The notes: a model not told the origin generated them from the sequence alone. Positions 7,574 through 16,581 are shown, numbered from the stretch's first letter. The stretch is 64,000 nt of DNA from Pseudomonas psychrophila HA-4 (GCF_000282975.1 NZ_ALJC01000079.1:1-64000), one strand, 5' to 3'. Numbers and translations: made by a program.

Positions 7574-7596
7574 GGGTTCAGGTGCGCCGCAGGCTG

Positions 7597-7773
7597 TCAG
7601 CGTTTAAGCAGCCCGCGCACGCTGATCAACGCCGGGATGCCTAGGCCGATCCAGCTCAGTGCGTCCCAGGCGCCGTCGCCCAGTAGCGCGCCGAACAAGC
7701 CCGCACCCGTGACGAGCGCAATCGCCAGCGGCACAGAGAAGACCTTCCAGAAACTCGATTGACGCGGTTTCAT
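7597..7773 (-). CDS. Small membrane protein of the siderophore operon
   Basis: A 58-residue protein, MKPRQSSFWKVFSVPL start, with two hydrophobic segments (about 10-30 and 36-52). ATG 7773 overlaps the stop of the PepSY gene by four bases, so it is the last gene of the iron-uptake unit. Small proteins in this place are common behind PepSY proteins of fox-type loci; the function is not known. A start at 7812 would add 13 residues inside the upstream gene and lacks support. Confidence 0.7.
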   Translation of the reverse strand: MKPRQSSFWKVFSVPLAIALVTGAGLFGALLGDGAWDALSWIGLGIPALISVRGLLKR

Positions 7774-8882
7774 CGCACGCTCTCCTTCGCGGCCTTGCGC
7801 CGCACCCACCACAAGTACAGGCCGCTGCCGAGCACGATGATGGTCAGCAGGTCGAGTGCCGCCCAGAGTATTTTCATGGGCATGCCGCCGTAGTCACCAA
7901 AGTGCAGCGGCTGCGACATGCCCATGGCGTCCATGTACCAAGGGCGTGAGCCCACAGCGGTGACGAGCAGGGTGCTGGCGTCGATCAAGACCGGTGTTAG
8001 CAGGTGCGAGGTGAGGTGAGTGCTGCCATTCATGAACACGGCGTAGTGGTGTTCGCTGGAAAAACGCGTGCCGGGGAAGGCGATAAAGTCTGGGCGCATG
8101 CCGGGCGCCGCCGTGGCGGCGATGTCCAGTAGGCGGCTGGCGGGGGCGAGTTGGGTCAGTGGTGGCGCAGCGCGGTAGGGTTCGACCATGGCGCTGAGAG
8201 TGTCGTTGCGCCAGGCGTCGATGATCAGGTCGGCGCAAGCGCTGATAACCCCGGTGACGCCGACCACCAACGCCCAGGTGAGCGTGACCACGCCGAGCAA
8301 GTTGTGCAGGTCGAGCCAGCGCAGGCGTGTGGATTTATCGGTGCGTACGGTGGCGAAATCATGACGGCGCATGAAGGGCAGGTACAGCACGGTGCCGGAG
8401 ACGATCGCTAGCACAAACAGGGTGCCCATAAAGGCCAGCAGCAGTTTGCCGGGCAGCCCGGCGAACATGTCCACGTGCAGGCGCAGCATGACCATCATGA
8501 TGCCGCCGTTGGCCGAGGGCACTTCTAGGGCCTCGCCGGTGCGGGCGTCGAGCATAAAGGTGTGGGATGAGTTGGGTTCGGTGCCTGCGGTGGCGGCCAT
8601 GATGGCGAGAACTGCGTGGGGCTCGTCTTCTTCCCAGCCGAAATACTGCATGACCTCGCCCGGCCGGTGTGCTTGGGCGGCGTGCACCAATTGCTGCAAA
8701 TCGAGCGGCGGCGTGCCTTCGGGCAGTGCTTTGACCTGCGGCGCATTGCCGATCAAATGGTCGATTTCATGGCTAAAAATCAACGGCAAGCCGGTGAGCG
8801 CCAACATCAGCAAAAAGGCGCTGCAAATCAGGCTGGTCCACGTGTGGATAAAGGACCAGCGGCGAATGGTTTTGCTTTTCAT
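7770..8882 (-). CDS. PepSY-associated TM protein (FoxB/PiuB-like siderophore reductase)
   Basis: A 370-residue inner-membrane protein with four membrane segments: about 15-35 (FIHTWTSLICSAFLLMLALTG), 150-172 (LLLAFMGTLFVLAIVSGTVLYL), 198-220 (TLTWALVVGVTGVISACADL) and 340-362. Conserved histidines lie in HTWTS, RLHVDMF and DLHNLLG, as expected for haem-binding PepSY_TM proteins. P. aeruginosa FoxB, a member of this family beside foxA, reduces ferric siderophore in the inner membrane; that role is inferred here from family and gene order. It lies behind the receptor gene, with a REP in the gap, and overlaps the small membrane protein gene. Confidence 0.85.
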   Translation of the reverse strand: MKSKTIRRWSFIHTWTSLICSAFLLMLALTGLPLIFSHEIDHLIGNAPQVKALPEGTPPLDLQQLVHAAQAHRPGEVMQYFGWEEDEPHAVLAIMAATAGTEPNSSHTFMLDARTGEALEVPSANGGIMMVMLRLHVDMFAGLPGKLLLAFMGTLFVLAIVSGTVLYLPFMRRHDFATVRTDKSTRLRWLDLHNLLGVVTLTWALVVGVTGVISACADLIIDAWRNDTLSAMVEPYRAAPPLTQLAPASRLLDIAATAAPGMRPDFIAFPGTRFSSEHHYAVFMNGSTHLTSHLLTPVLIDASTLLVTAVGSRPWYMDAMGMSQPLHFGDYGGMPMKILWAALDLLTIIVLGSGLYLWWVRRKAAKESVR

Positions 8883-8908
8883 GACGGTCCTGAATGTAAA
8901 AACACCCC

Positions 8909-8960
8909 GTAGGAGCGAGCTTGCTCGCGATCTTTTGATCTTAAAAAGATCGCGAGCAAG
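8909..8960. repeat. REP element
   Basis: GTAGGAGCGAGCTTGCTCGC arm with CTTGCTCGCGATC paired to GATCGCGAGCAAG around a T/A-rich centre. It separates the receptor and PepSY genes. Confidence 0.8.
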
Positions 8961-8974
8961 GGGGGCTTAGCGGG

Positions 8975-11410
8975 TTACCACTTGTAGTCGACGCTGGCCA
9001 TGATGTTGCGGCGGTCGCCGTAGTAGCAGTAGAAACCGTCGCAGGTCGACAGGTACTGCTTGTCGAACACGTTGTTGGCATTAATCGAAACGGTGGTGCC
9101 TTTGAGGGTTTGGCTCACTTTGCCCAAGTCGTAATGCACGGCCGCGTCATAGACGGTGTAGGCGTCGGTATGGCCGTAAGCTGCGTCTGCCACGTAACGC
9201 ATGCTGCCAATGGCGATGTTGTCGGTTTCGCCAATGTAGCGGGCGCCGAAACCAATGCCGAAGCCTTCCAATACGCCTGTGTGCCAGGTGTAGTCAGCCC
9301 AGATCGAGGCTTGGTGTTCAGGGGTCAACGGCAGCGGACGGTTTTTGTCCTGTGGGTCCGAGACTTTGGTCATTTTGGTGTTGGCGTAGGTGTAGGCGGC
9401 TGTCAGCTTGAGGTTGTCATTGACGTTGCCCACGGCTTCCAGTTCCAAGCCCCGCACGTTGGCTTCGCCCAGTGGGCGGCTCACACCCAGCGTGTCACTC
9501 AGTACGATGTTTTTGCGGGTCAGGTCATACACCGCCGCGGTGAACAGCATGCTGCTGCCCGGTGGCTGGTATTTAAGGCCCACTTCGTACTGCTTGCCGG
9601 TGCCCGGCTTGAACGCCTTGCCGCCAAAACCACCCGGTTCGGCTTGGAACGATTCGGCGTACGACACGTAAGGCGTGAAGCCCGAGTCGAAGACGTAACT
9701 TAACGCAGCATTGCCAGTGAAGGCGCTGTCGTCGCGCTTATCGCGGGCATCGTTTTGGTTGTAGAAGGTGGTGTCGGTGTGCAGCCAGTCTTGGCGCCCG
9801 CCTAGGGTCAAGCGCCAGTTATCCAGCGCCATCTGGTCTTGCAGGTACAGGCCGGTGTCGCGGGTTTTCTGGTTGTAGTCGTTGTAGGCGGTGTAGTTGA
9901 TGTGGCTGAAGTCTTGCCCGTAGATCGGGGTGATGATGTTGCTCACAGGGGCAACACCGTATTGCCATTTGTAATGTGTGTCGACGCGCTGGTGATCGAG
10001 GCCAATCAACACCGTGTGCTTGACGGCGCCGGTGTTGAAGTCAGCTTGCAGGTTGTTGTCGACGGCAAACTGGCTGATGTCTTCGTCCACGATGTTGGCA
10101 CCGCGCTCCACGGTGCCGTCATCGGCCACCGAACCGAAGTAGCCGCCTGCGGTAATGCTTTGAAAGGACAACTCACTTTTGGTGTATCGCAGGTTTTGGC
10201 GGAACTGCCAGACGTCGTTCAGCCGATGTTCAAAGGCATAGCCGAGTGCGTAGTAGGTTTTGTCGTAGAACTCCCAGCTCGGGTCACCCAGGTTCTTGTG
10301 GGGTTTCACTTTGCCTGCCGGGGTTGACACCAAGGTGCCCTGAATTGGCAAAAACTGGCTGGTGGTGCCGGTGTCATCGCGGTTGAACTGGCTGAGGAAG
10401 GTCAGCGTGGTGTCCGGGTCGATGTTCCACGTCAGGCTTGGGGCGATGTTGTAGCGCTTGTCATCGGTGTGGTCGATGGTGGTGTTGCTGTCACGCACCA
10501 CGCCACTAATGCGATACAGAAACGTGCCTTCGTCATCTATCGGGCCGGTGCTGTCGAAGCTGATTTGTTTGCGTTGGTAGCTGCCGATTTGCAGTTGCAC
10601 TTCGTGGCTGGCGGTGTCTTCTGGACGGCGGCTGACCATGTCCAACAAGCCGCCTGCCGGGGTTTGTCCGTACACCGATGAGGCCGGGCCGCGCAGTAAG
10701 GCGACACGTTCTAGGTCCCAGGTTTCCAGCTTGGGCATGGCGTAGGCGCCCTTAGGCAGCGGCAGGCCGTCGAGGAACTGGGTCGGTTCAAAGCCGCGCA
10801 CTTTTAGCCATTCAGCACGGCTGTCGCTGCCATAGCTGCTGGCGGTGACGCCCGGCATGTAACGCACGGCATCGTCGAGGTTTTGCACGGCGCGGTCTTG
10901 CATCTGGCTGCGGGTGGCGACCGAGATCGATCGCGGGGCTTCGGCCAGCGCGGTGTCAGTTTTAGTGCCCGCGGCAGAGCGTTGGGCGAGGTAGCCATTG
11001 ACCGGGCCCCAGGCACTTTCGTAAGTGTCCTGGCCGGAAATGGTGGTGGCTTCAAGGGCCACGACGCCCTGCGGGATGGCGATCAGGGTGTAACTAGCGC
11101 CGCTGCCGGGCACCAGTTGCAAACCTGTGCCGCGCAAGGCTTCGTGCAACGCCGCGCCGGGTTCGAACGAGCCTTTGACCGCGTTGGAGGTTTTGCCTGC
11201 GACCAGCGCCGGATCAATCGCCAGCGTCACTCCGGCCTGGCTGGCGATGTGGTTCAGTGTGGCCGCCAACGGTCCGGCGGGCAGATTGTAGCTGCGCGCG
11301 CTCGAACTGTGCTCGGCAGCCATCAGCGAGGTGCTGGCCAGCGGGGCACTGAGGGCGATGGCGACGGCTAACAGGCTAGGGCGCAAAAACGTGTGTAGGG
11401 TGCGGGACAT
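8975..11410 (-). CDS. TonB-dependent siderophore receptor with signalling domain
   Basis: An 811-residue outer-membrane receptor that imports a ferric siderophore and signals to the sigma/anti-sigma pair upstream. Start ATG 11410 (MSRTLHTFLRP) follows CAGGA at good spacing; the ATG at 11464 has no site. Order: signal peptide to about residue 33; secretin/TonB short N-terminal (STN) domain about 40-95 (YNLPAGPLAATLNHIASQAGVTLAIDP); plug about 145-260 (EAPRSISVATRSQMQDRAVQNLDDAVRYMPGV, RGPASSVYGQTPAGGLLDMVSRRP); then a beta-barrel ending in aromatic YKW. The YCYYGDRR stretch before the end and the gene order point to hydroxamate receptors (FoxA or FiuA type); I cannot settle the ligand. Confidence 0.9.
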   Translation of the reverse strand: MSRTLHTFLRPSLLAVAIALSAPLASTSLMAAEHSSSARSYNLPAGPLAATLNHIASQAGVTLAIDPALVAGKTSNAVKGSFEPGAALHEALRGTGLQLVPGSGASYTLIAIPQGVVALEATTISGQDTYESAWGPVNGYLAQRSAAGTKTDTALAEAPRSISVATRSQMQDRAVQNLDDAVRYMPGVTASSYGSDSRAEWLKVRGFEPTQFLDGLPLPKGAYAMPKLETWDLERVALLRGPASSVYGQTPAGGLLDMVSRRPEDTASHEVQLQIGSYQRKQISFDSTGPIDDEGTFLYRISGVVRDSNTTIDHTDDKRYNIAPSLTWNIDPDTTLTFLSQFNRDDTGTTSQFLPIQGTLVSTPAGKVKPHKNLGDPSWEFYDKTYYALGYAFEHRLNDVWQFRQNLRYTKSELSFQSITAGGYFGSVADDGTVERGANIVDEDISQFAVDNNLQADFNTGAVKHTVLIGLDHQRVDTHYKWQYGVAPVSNIITPIYGQDFSHINYTAYNDYNQKTRDTGLYLQDQMALDNWRLTLGGRQDWLHTDTTFYNQNDARDKRDDSAFTGNAALSYVFDSGFTPYVSYAESFQAEPGGFGGKAFKPGTGKQYEVGLKYQPPGSSMLFTAAVYDLTRKNIVLSDTLGVSRPLGEANVRGLELEAVGNVNDNLKLTAAYTYANTKMTKVSDPQDKNRPLPLTPEHQASIWADYTWHTGVLEGFGIGFGARYIGETDNIAIGSMRYVADAAYGHTDAYTVYDAAVHYDLGKVSQTLKGTTVSINANNVFDKQYLSTCDGFYCYYGDRRNIMASVDYKW

Positions 11411-11507
11411 TCGGCGGATTCCTGAATGGAAATGTTTCTCAATGCTTATGTGCCGAACGAACATTCAAAAGTGATAGGGCTAATTGAAAATAATTTAGAT
11501 TTGCCGT

Positions 11508-12476
11508 TTACGGCTTGGCGCTGACGGTGATCCACCACGGGGTGAGTTGCTCAATTTTCACCGGCAGGGTCGGTTGCAGAGCATTAAGTGCCAACTGCAC
11601 GTTATTGAGCGGGAAGCTGCCCGTGATGCGCAGGTCGGCCACTTGTGGGTCGACGCCCAGGTGGCCACGCTGGTAGCGATTAAGTTCGTGCACCATGTCG
11701 GCCAGTCGCACGTTGTCGAGCACCAGCATGCCGCGGGTCCAAGCATCGGCCCCCGCGTTGACGGCAACCGATTGCCCCAGCCGGTCGCGGTGCATGAGCA
11801 CTTGCTGGCCTTCGCTGTAGAGGGTTTCGTCGTTGCTGTCTTCGGGGCGCGCAGCCACGCGTGATTGCAGCACGCTGAGGCGGGTGCCGTCGTCTTCGCG
11901 CTTGACCAGGAAGCGTGTGCCCAAGGCGCGCAGGCTGCCATCGCGGGTTTGCACGATAAACGGCCGAGGGTCGCCATGGCCGGTCTGCACCATGATCTCG
12001 CCTTCTTGCAGGATGATCCGCCGAGTGTCGGCGTCAAACTTCACGTCCACGGCGCTGTGGGTGTTGAGGTTGATCACGGTGCCATCGGCCAGTTGCAGTT
12101 CGCGCTGCTCGCCGGTGGCGGTGCGTTGGTCGGCCATCCAATAATCAATCGGCAAATAACTTTTGCCCGCGAACAAGGTCAGCCCGCAGACCAGCACGAT
12201 GCTCGCTAACCCGCTGCCCAGCTTGCGTACCCGTTGATGCAAGCCGTTGCGGGCGTTCAGCAGGGCATTGCGAGCCGGGAGGCTGGCATTGCTGAAGCGG
12301 TGGTCAAGCATGCCCAATTGTCGCCAGGCGCGGGCGTGCTCTTCGTTAGCCTCGTACCACTTTGTGAACTCGGCTTGTTCGACCAGGCTGCCATGGCCGC
12401 AGTCCAAGCACAGTTGCCAGGCGATGGCGGCGTCGAGTACGCGGGCGGACACCGGTTTGGAACTGATCGCGTTCAT
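11508..12476 (-). CDS. FecR-family anti-sigma factor
   Basis: A 322-residue inner-membrane regulator. The N-terminus has the DUF4880/FecR anti-sigma region (LDAAIAWQLCLDCG, FTKWYEANEEHARAWRQL). One membrane segment is at about 88-105 (GSGLASIVLVCGLTLFAG). The periplasmic FecR domain follows (RELQLADGTVINLNTHSAVDVKFDADTRRIILQEGEIMV), and the C-terminal STN-like end binds the receptor's signalling domain. ATG 12476 overlaps the sigma gene stop by four bases. It passes the siderophore-bound state of the receptor to the sigma factor. Confidence 0.9.
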   Translation of the reverse strand: MNAISSKPVSARVLDAAIAWQLCLDCGHGSLVEQAEFTKWYEANEEHARAWRQLGMLDHRFSNASLPARNALLNARNGLHQRVRKLGSGLASIVLVCGLTLFAGKSYLPIDYWMADQRTATGEQRELQLADGTVINLNTHSAVDVKFDADTRRIILQEGEIMVQTGHGDPRPFIVQTRDGSLRALGTRFLVKREDDGTRLSVLQSRVAARPEDSNDETLYSEGQQVLMHRDRLGQSVAVNAGADAWTRGMLVLDNVRLADMVHELNRYQRGHLGVDPQVADLRITGSFPLNNVQLALNALQPTLPVKIEQLTPWWITVSAKP

Positions 12477-13009
12477 GTTGGCTCGCCATACAGCGCGATG
12501 TAGCACTGGCGAATGCCTTGCGCCAGGTACTGACGCACGCGGGGCACCGACACGCCCAGGCGCTCGGCGATTTCGGCGTGGGTTAGGCCATCGAGGCGGC
12601 TATACAGAAAGGCCGCGCGCGATTTGCTCGACAGCTTGCCCAGCAGGCGGTCGATGGCTTTGAGGTCTTCGAGAATCAGGTGCTGCTCTTCGGGCGAAGG
12701 TTGCTCGGCTTCGGGAATCAGCATCAGTTCGTTGAGGTACGCCTGCTCCAGCGCGGCGCGGCGAAAGTAGTCAAAGAGCAGGCCTTTGGCGATGGCCGCG
12801 AGAAAGGCCCGGGGTTCACGCGGGGCGGTCAGTTCAGGGCGGCCCAGCAGGCGCACGAAGGTGTCTTGGCTCAAGTCTTCGGCGCGTTGCGGGCAGGCCA
12901 CGTTGCGCCGCAACCACGCCAGCAGCCAACCGCGATGGTCGCGGTAGAGCGATCCAACCAGTTCACTGTTAGGGGTTTGGACTGACGACACGAGCAGCAC
13001 CGAAGGCAA
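12473..13009 (-). CDS. ECF sigma factor, FecI/FoxI family
   Basis: A 178-residue iron-starvation sigma factor. Region 2: LVGSLYRDHRGWLLAWLRRNVACPQRAEDLSQDTFVRLL. Region 4: LLGKLSSKSRAAFLYSRLDGLTHAEIAERLGVSVPRVRQYLAQGIRQCYIALYG, both typical of FecI-type factors. It is the first gene of the sigma, anti-sigma, receptor set and should be Fur-controlled; a Fur-box-like sequence lies 12 bases upstream. Its target promoter should precede the receptor gene (11411-11507). Confidence 0.9.
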   Translation of the reverse strand: MPSVLLVSSVQTPNSELVGSLYRDHRGWLLAWLRRNVACPQRAEDLSQDTFVRLLGRPELTAPREPRAFLAAIAKGLLFDYFRRAALEQAYLNELMLIPEAEQPSPEEQHLILEDLKAIDRLLGKLSSKSRAAFLYSRLDGLTHAEIAERLGVSVPRVRQYLAQGIRQCYIALYGEPT

Positions 13010-13020
13010 GTTTTAACTAA

Positions 13021-13035
13021 CGATAATTATTCGCG
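13021..13035 (-). promoter_or_regulatory. Fur-box-like site before the iron sigma gene
   Basis: CGATAAT-T-ATTCGCG matches the 7-1-7 Fur pattern TGATAAT-N-ATTATCA at about 10 of 14 positions, well in the left half, poorly in the right. The site is just upstream of a gene expected to be Fur-repressed. Confidence 0.45.
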
Positions 13036-13101
13036 ATTGTGTCAGAGGGGGACGAGCGGCGCAATTGACGCTCATCGGATGGGTTTTGGTCGGTTGGACA
13101 G

Positions 13102-13147
13102 CCCTCACCCCAACCCTCTCCCTGTATGGAGAGGGTTAGGGTGAGGG
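13102..13147. repeat. Long intergenic inverted repeat
   Basis: Two 20-base arms, CCCTCACCCCAACCCTCTCC and its near-perfect complement (one mismatch), around a 6-base loop. It lies between the sigma-factor promoter and the end of the exonuclease gene; this kind of repeat is dispersed in pseudomonad genomes. Confidence 0.75.
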
Positions 13148-13152
13148 CGCTC

Positions 13153-13863
13153 TTAAAAGCTGTGCACCTGTTTGCGCCGTTGCCACTGGTTAAGCCGCTG
13201 TTGCAGGGCGTGGGGGCTGTCGATGCCTTGTGCGCGCAGGCGGCTAAAGAGGATCAGCGCCAGCTCAGCGGTGGCCAACGCGTCGGCGCTGGCGTTGTGA
13301 CGGTCTTCGACCTGCAGGTTGAAGTGCTTGATCCAGTAATCCAGTCCTGCTTCTCGCACATTGACCTGTGGGCACAACATCGGCGCTAACGCCGCCACGT
13401 CCATGAACGGATGCTGCAAGCGATAACCCAGGCTGTCTTTGAGTGCGCGGCCCAGCATGTGCTGGTCAAACGGGGCATGGAACGCCAGCAACGGGCTGTC
13501 GCCGACAAACGCCATAAAGTCGAGCAGGGCATCCACCGGGTCACAGCCGGCGGCGATCGCACTCGGCCCTAGGCCATGCAGCAATACGCTGGGGCTGAGC
13601 GGGTTGTCGGTGCGCAATAAGGTGCGTTCGAACGCTTGGCCCAGATCAATCGCGCCGTCTTCGATAACCATCGCGCCAATCGACAACACTTGGTCACGAT
13701 TAAGGTCAAGACCGCTGGTTTCCAGGTCGACCACCACCCAGCGTTGGGCACGCAGGGTGTGTTCGTTCAATCCCGCAGGCGCGGTTAATTGCGCTAAACG
13801 TTGTTGTTGAGCGGGGTTCAAGCTTGGTTTTTTGCGTGGCAGTAGCCAGGAAAACAGGCTCAT
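13153..13863 (-). CDS. DnaQ-like 3'-5' exonuclease
   Basis: A 236-residue member of the DEDDh exonuclease family (polymerase III epsilon-like). Motif Exo I is VVVDLETSG with Asp46 and Glu48; Exo II is LLAFHAPFDQHML; Exo III is DRHNASADALATAEL with the catalytic His and Asp. The first 40 residues, with a hydrophobic MSLFSWLLP start, are typical of the Pseudomonas orthologue that lies behind a CBS/DUF294 gene. ATG 13863 overlaps that gene's stop by four bases, so the two are co-translated. It is shorter and distinct from replicative DnaQ; the substrate is unknown. Confidence 0.85.
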   Translation of the reverse strand: MSLFSWLLPRKKPSLNPAQQQRLAQLTAPAGLNEHTLRAQRWVVVDLETSGLDLNRDQVLSIGAMVIEDGAIDLGQAFERTLLRTDNPLSPSVLLHGLGPSAIAAGCDPVDALLDFMAFVGDSPLLAFHAPFDQHMLGRALKDSLGYRLQHPFMDVAALAPMLCPQVNVREAGLDYWIKHFNLQVEDRHNASADALATAELALILFSRLRAQGIDSPHALQQRLNQWQRRKQVHSF

Positions 13864-15794
13864 AGCTGATACCGCAGGGCCAGACTGCTTTGCAGGCGTT
13901 GGGCCTGGCGCAGGGCTTCACGCAGGATGCGTCGGTCCAACTGGTTCAAGTTGTCGGGGTCGACACGGTTGGAATACGGGCGGTTTTGCCGGGTCTGCAA
14001 TTGGTGCTGTTGCATGCGGGTTTGCTGAATAAAGTGATACGCCTCTTCGTAGGCCGCGCCGTCCAGCGGCTCGATCACGCCGAGGGGGATGAGCTGGCGC
14101 AGGCGCTCCAGGGTGTTGATGGCTTCAACGCCATGGGCCAGCGCCAGCAGGCGGGCGCCGTCAACGAACGGGGTGAGGCCTTGCACCTTGAGGTCGAGGG
14201 TGGCTTTGTCACCGCCCTTGCGCTCCAGCACAAACTCGCGAAAGCGCCCCACGGGCGGGCGATGGCGCAAGGCGTTGTCGGCCATCATGCGCTGGAACAA
14301 GCGGTTGTCGGCCACTTGCTGAAGGATCCCGCGGCGCAGTTGCTGACAACCCTGCTCATCGCCCCACACCACCCGTAGGTCGAAGTAGATGCTCGAACCC
14401 AGCAGGTTTTCGGGAGTGGCCTCGCGGATAAACGCTGCAAAGCGTCTGGCCCATTCGGCGTGTGAAAGGCACAGGTCGGGGTTGCCCGCCATGATGTTGC
14501 CTTTGCACAGGGTGAAGCCGCAGGCCGCTAGGTGGGTGTTGATGTGCTGCGCAATGGGCAGCAGGCGCTGACGAATCTCGGCGGCCTGCGTGGCGTCTTT
14601 GGCTTCAAACAAAATGCCGTTGTCTTGATCGGTGTGCAGGGTTTGCTCGCGGCGCCCTTCGCTGCCAAAGCACAGCCAAGTGAAAGGCACGCCAGGGTCG
14701 CCTCGTTCGGCCAGCACCAATTCGATGACGCGGCACACGGTGTGGTCGTTGAGCAAGGTGATGATGTGCGTGATCTGCGTCGACGAGGCGCCGTGGGCCA
14801 GCATGCGCTCCACCAGTTGGCCGATCTCGCCGCGCAGGTTGATCAGGGTATCCAGGCGCGGCGCGTGGCGAATGGTGCGGGCTAGGTGAACCAGGTCGAC
14901 CCGTTGCAGGGAAAACAGGTCACGCTCGGACACCACGCCGCACAGGCGCTGTTCTTTGACCAAGCACACGTGGGCGATGTGCCGCTCAGTCATGGCAATG
15001 GCGGCATCAAAGGCGCTGTGATCGGGGGACAGGTAAAACGGCTCCGAGGTCATGTGCGCGTCGATGGCTTGGTCAAAATCGTGTATGCCATCGGCTACCA
15101 CGTGACGCAGGTCGCGCAGGGTGAAAATCCCCAGTGGCGCTTTGTCTTCGTTCACGATCACGATGCTGCCCACTTGTTGCTCGTGCATCAGGCGCACGGC
15201 CTCGCGCAGGGCGGTGTGCGGACTGCACGTAACTGGGTGGCGCATGGCCAGTTCGCCAAGGCGGGTGTTGAGCGAGTATTGCGTGCCCAGGGTTTCAACG
15301 GCTTTTTGCTGCACTTGCTGATTGACCTTGTCGAGCAGGCTGCTGACCCCGCGCAGGGCGAAGTCGCGGAACTCCTCGGATAGGGCGAACAGTTTGATAA
15401 ACGCAGCTTTGTTCAGTTGCAGGCAGAAGGTGTCTTCTGCGGCCCGATGCTCGGTGCGGGTGGCGCGTTCACCGAGCAAGGCGGCCAGTGGGAAGCATTC
15501 GCCCGCAGTGATTTCAAATGTGGTTTCGGCAACGTCTCGTCCTAGGTGCGTGCGCTCGCCCACCACGCGGCCTTGCTTAACGATATAGAAGTGTTCGACC
15601 GGCCCGTCGGCAGGCCGAATGATGCTCTCACCAGGGCCATAGAAGCGCAGTTGGCACTGCTCCACCAGGAACGCTAGGTGAGCGTTTTCCATTTGGTTAA
15701 AGGGCGGAAATCGCTGCAAGAACTGCATGGTGCCGTGAATGTTCTGCAACACCGCAGTTTTTCCTGCCTGGAGAAACGCATCCGATTTACTCAT
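13860..15794 (-). CDS. CNB-CBS-DUF294 nucleotidyltransferase-like signalling protein
   Basis: A 644-residue cytosolic protein from ATG 15794 (MSKSDAFLQAG). Domains in order: cyclic-nucleotide-binding cNMP fold about 20-140 (GPGESIIRPADGPVEHFYIVKQGRVVGE); a CBS pair about 175-290 (MHEQQVGSIVIVNEDKAPLGIFTLRDL, HVCLVKEQRLCGVVSERDL); a GlnD-like DUF294 nucleotidyltransferase about 310-450 with GSEGRREQTLHTDQDNG; and a DUF294 C-terminal substrate-binding domain to the end. The G-S-x(n)-D-x-D nucleotidyltransferase signature is intact. It likely senses a nucleotide and modifies or binds a partner; no target is known. It overlaps the exonuclease gene. Confidence 0.85.
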   Translation of the reverse strand: MSKSDAFLQAGKTAVLQNIHGTMQFLQRFPPFNQMENAHLAFLVEQCQLRFYGPGESIIRPADGPVEHFYIVKQGRVVGERTHLGRDVAETTFEITAGECFPLAALLGERATRTEHRAAEDTFCLQLNKAAFIKLFALSEEFRDFALRGVSSLLDKVNQQVQQKAVETLGTQYSLNTRLGELAMRHPVTCSPHTALREAVRLMHEQQVGSIVIVNEDKAPLGIFTLRDLRHVVADGIHDFDQAIDAHMTSEPFYLSPDHSAFDAAIAMTERHIAHVCLVKEQRLCGVVSERDLFSLQRVDLVHLARTIRHAPRLDTLINLRGEIGQLVERMLAHGASSTQITHIITLLNDHTVCRVIELVLAERGDPGVPFTWLCFGSEGRREQTLHTDQDNGILFEAKDATQAAEIRQRLLPIAQHINTHLAACGFTLCKGNIMAGNPDLCLSHAEWARRFAAFIREATPENLLGSSIYFDLRVVWGDEQGCQQLRRGILQQVADNRLFQRMMADNALRHRPPVGRFREFVLERKGGDKATLDLKVQGLTPFVDGARLLALAHGVEAINTLERLRQLIPLGVIEPLDGAAYEEAYHFIQQTRMQQHQLQTRQNRPYSNRVDPDNLNQLDRRILREALRQAQRLQSSLALRYQL

Positions 15795-16064
15795 TACCGT
15801 TACCGCATTGTTGGCCGTTGTTGTTATGACGGGACGAGGCCCCTGCTGACCCTCATGCTCGGTTGTCTGCACGCAGGTGCCCATTGGACGTAAGTCTATG
15901 GACGGTGGTTTGAGTAGATGTAATTGCGACGACGTGCAGGTTTTTTGCGTGTTTCATGTGGCGCTTACTTGGAAACCGTCTTATCTGAGTGCACATTGAG
16001 CACATCAGAAGATAACTGATTGGACCGCTGGGTTATTTAGCCCGTGGCAGTTTTCGAGAACCGT

Positions 16065-16505
16065 ATGACTGATCACGATATTTTGAGCGCCGCCGAACGT
16101 GAGGCCCTGAACGAGGTGATGCAAGCACCCGCGCAGGCCGAGCAATGGGTATTGATCGTAGACGACGATCCGACGACGCGTGATTTGCTGGCGGAGTTTC
16201 TGACGCTGCATGAGATCGAGTGTCTGAAGGCGAGCAATGAAAAGCAGGCACTGGAGTTGCTGGATTCTGAGCGGCCGATTGGCCTGATGCTGACTGACCT
16301 GCGCATGGAGCCCCACGATGGCTTGCACCTGATTCGCAAGGTGCGCGAATCAGATCGCGCTGAGCTTCCAATCATCATCATGTCGGGGGATGCGGGGGTG
16401 CGGGACGCAATTGAAGCGATGCACTTGAACGTGCTGGACTTTTTGCTCAAGCCCATTGATCCGCCAAAGCTGCTGGACCTGATCAAGCGGACACTCAACG
16501 TGTAG
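16065..16505 (+). CDS. Receiver-only response regulator
   Basis: A 146-residue CheY-like protein from ATG 16065 (MTDHDILSAAERE), behind GAGAA; a GTG at 16044 is less likely. A 26-residue N-terminal extension precedes the receiver. Acidic pocket DDD at 33-35, phospho-acceptor Asp78 (LTDLRM), switch Ser in IIIMSGD, and Lys in FLLKPI are all present, so it should be phosphorylated. There is no output domain and no histidine kinase next to it. It is divergent from the CNB-CBS-DUF294 gene across a 270-base gap in which I see no other gene. Confidence 0.85.
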   Translation: MTDHDILSAAEREALNEVMQAPAQAEQWVLIVDDDPTTRDLLAEFLTLHEIECLKASNEKQALELLDSERPIGLMLTDLRMEPHDGLHLIRKVRESDRAELPIIIMSGDAGVRDAIEAMHLNVLDFLLKPIDPPKLLDLIKRTLNV

Positions 16506-16567
16506 GAGCCAACTGTCTCGCGATCTTTTAGAAGATCAAAAGATCGCGAGGCAAGCTCGCTCCTACA
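16501..16567. repeat. REP/BIME pair
   Basis: TGTAGGAGC at the left, GCTCGCTCCTACA at the right, with CTCGCGATCTTTT / AAAAGATCGCGAG inside. It overlaps the stop codon of the response regulator and precedes the end of glcB. Confidence 0.8.
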
Positions 16568-16581
16568 GGGGTTACGAGGTT

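Noticed and set aside
13102..13147. Terminator for the exonuclease gene
   Set aside because: Arms are long and GC-rich but no T-run follows on either strand; it is better called a dispersed inverted repeat.
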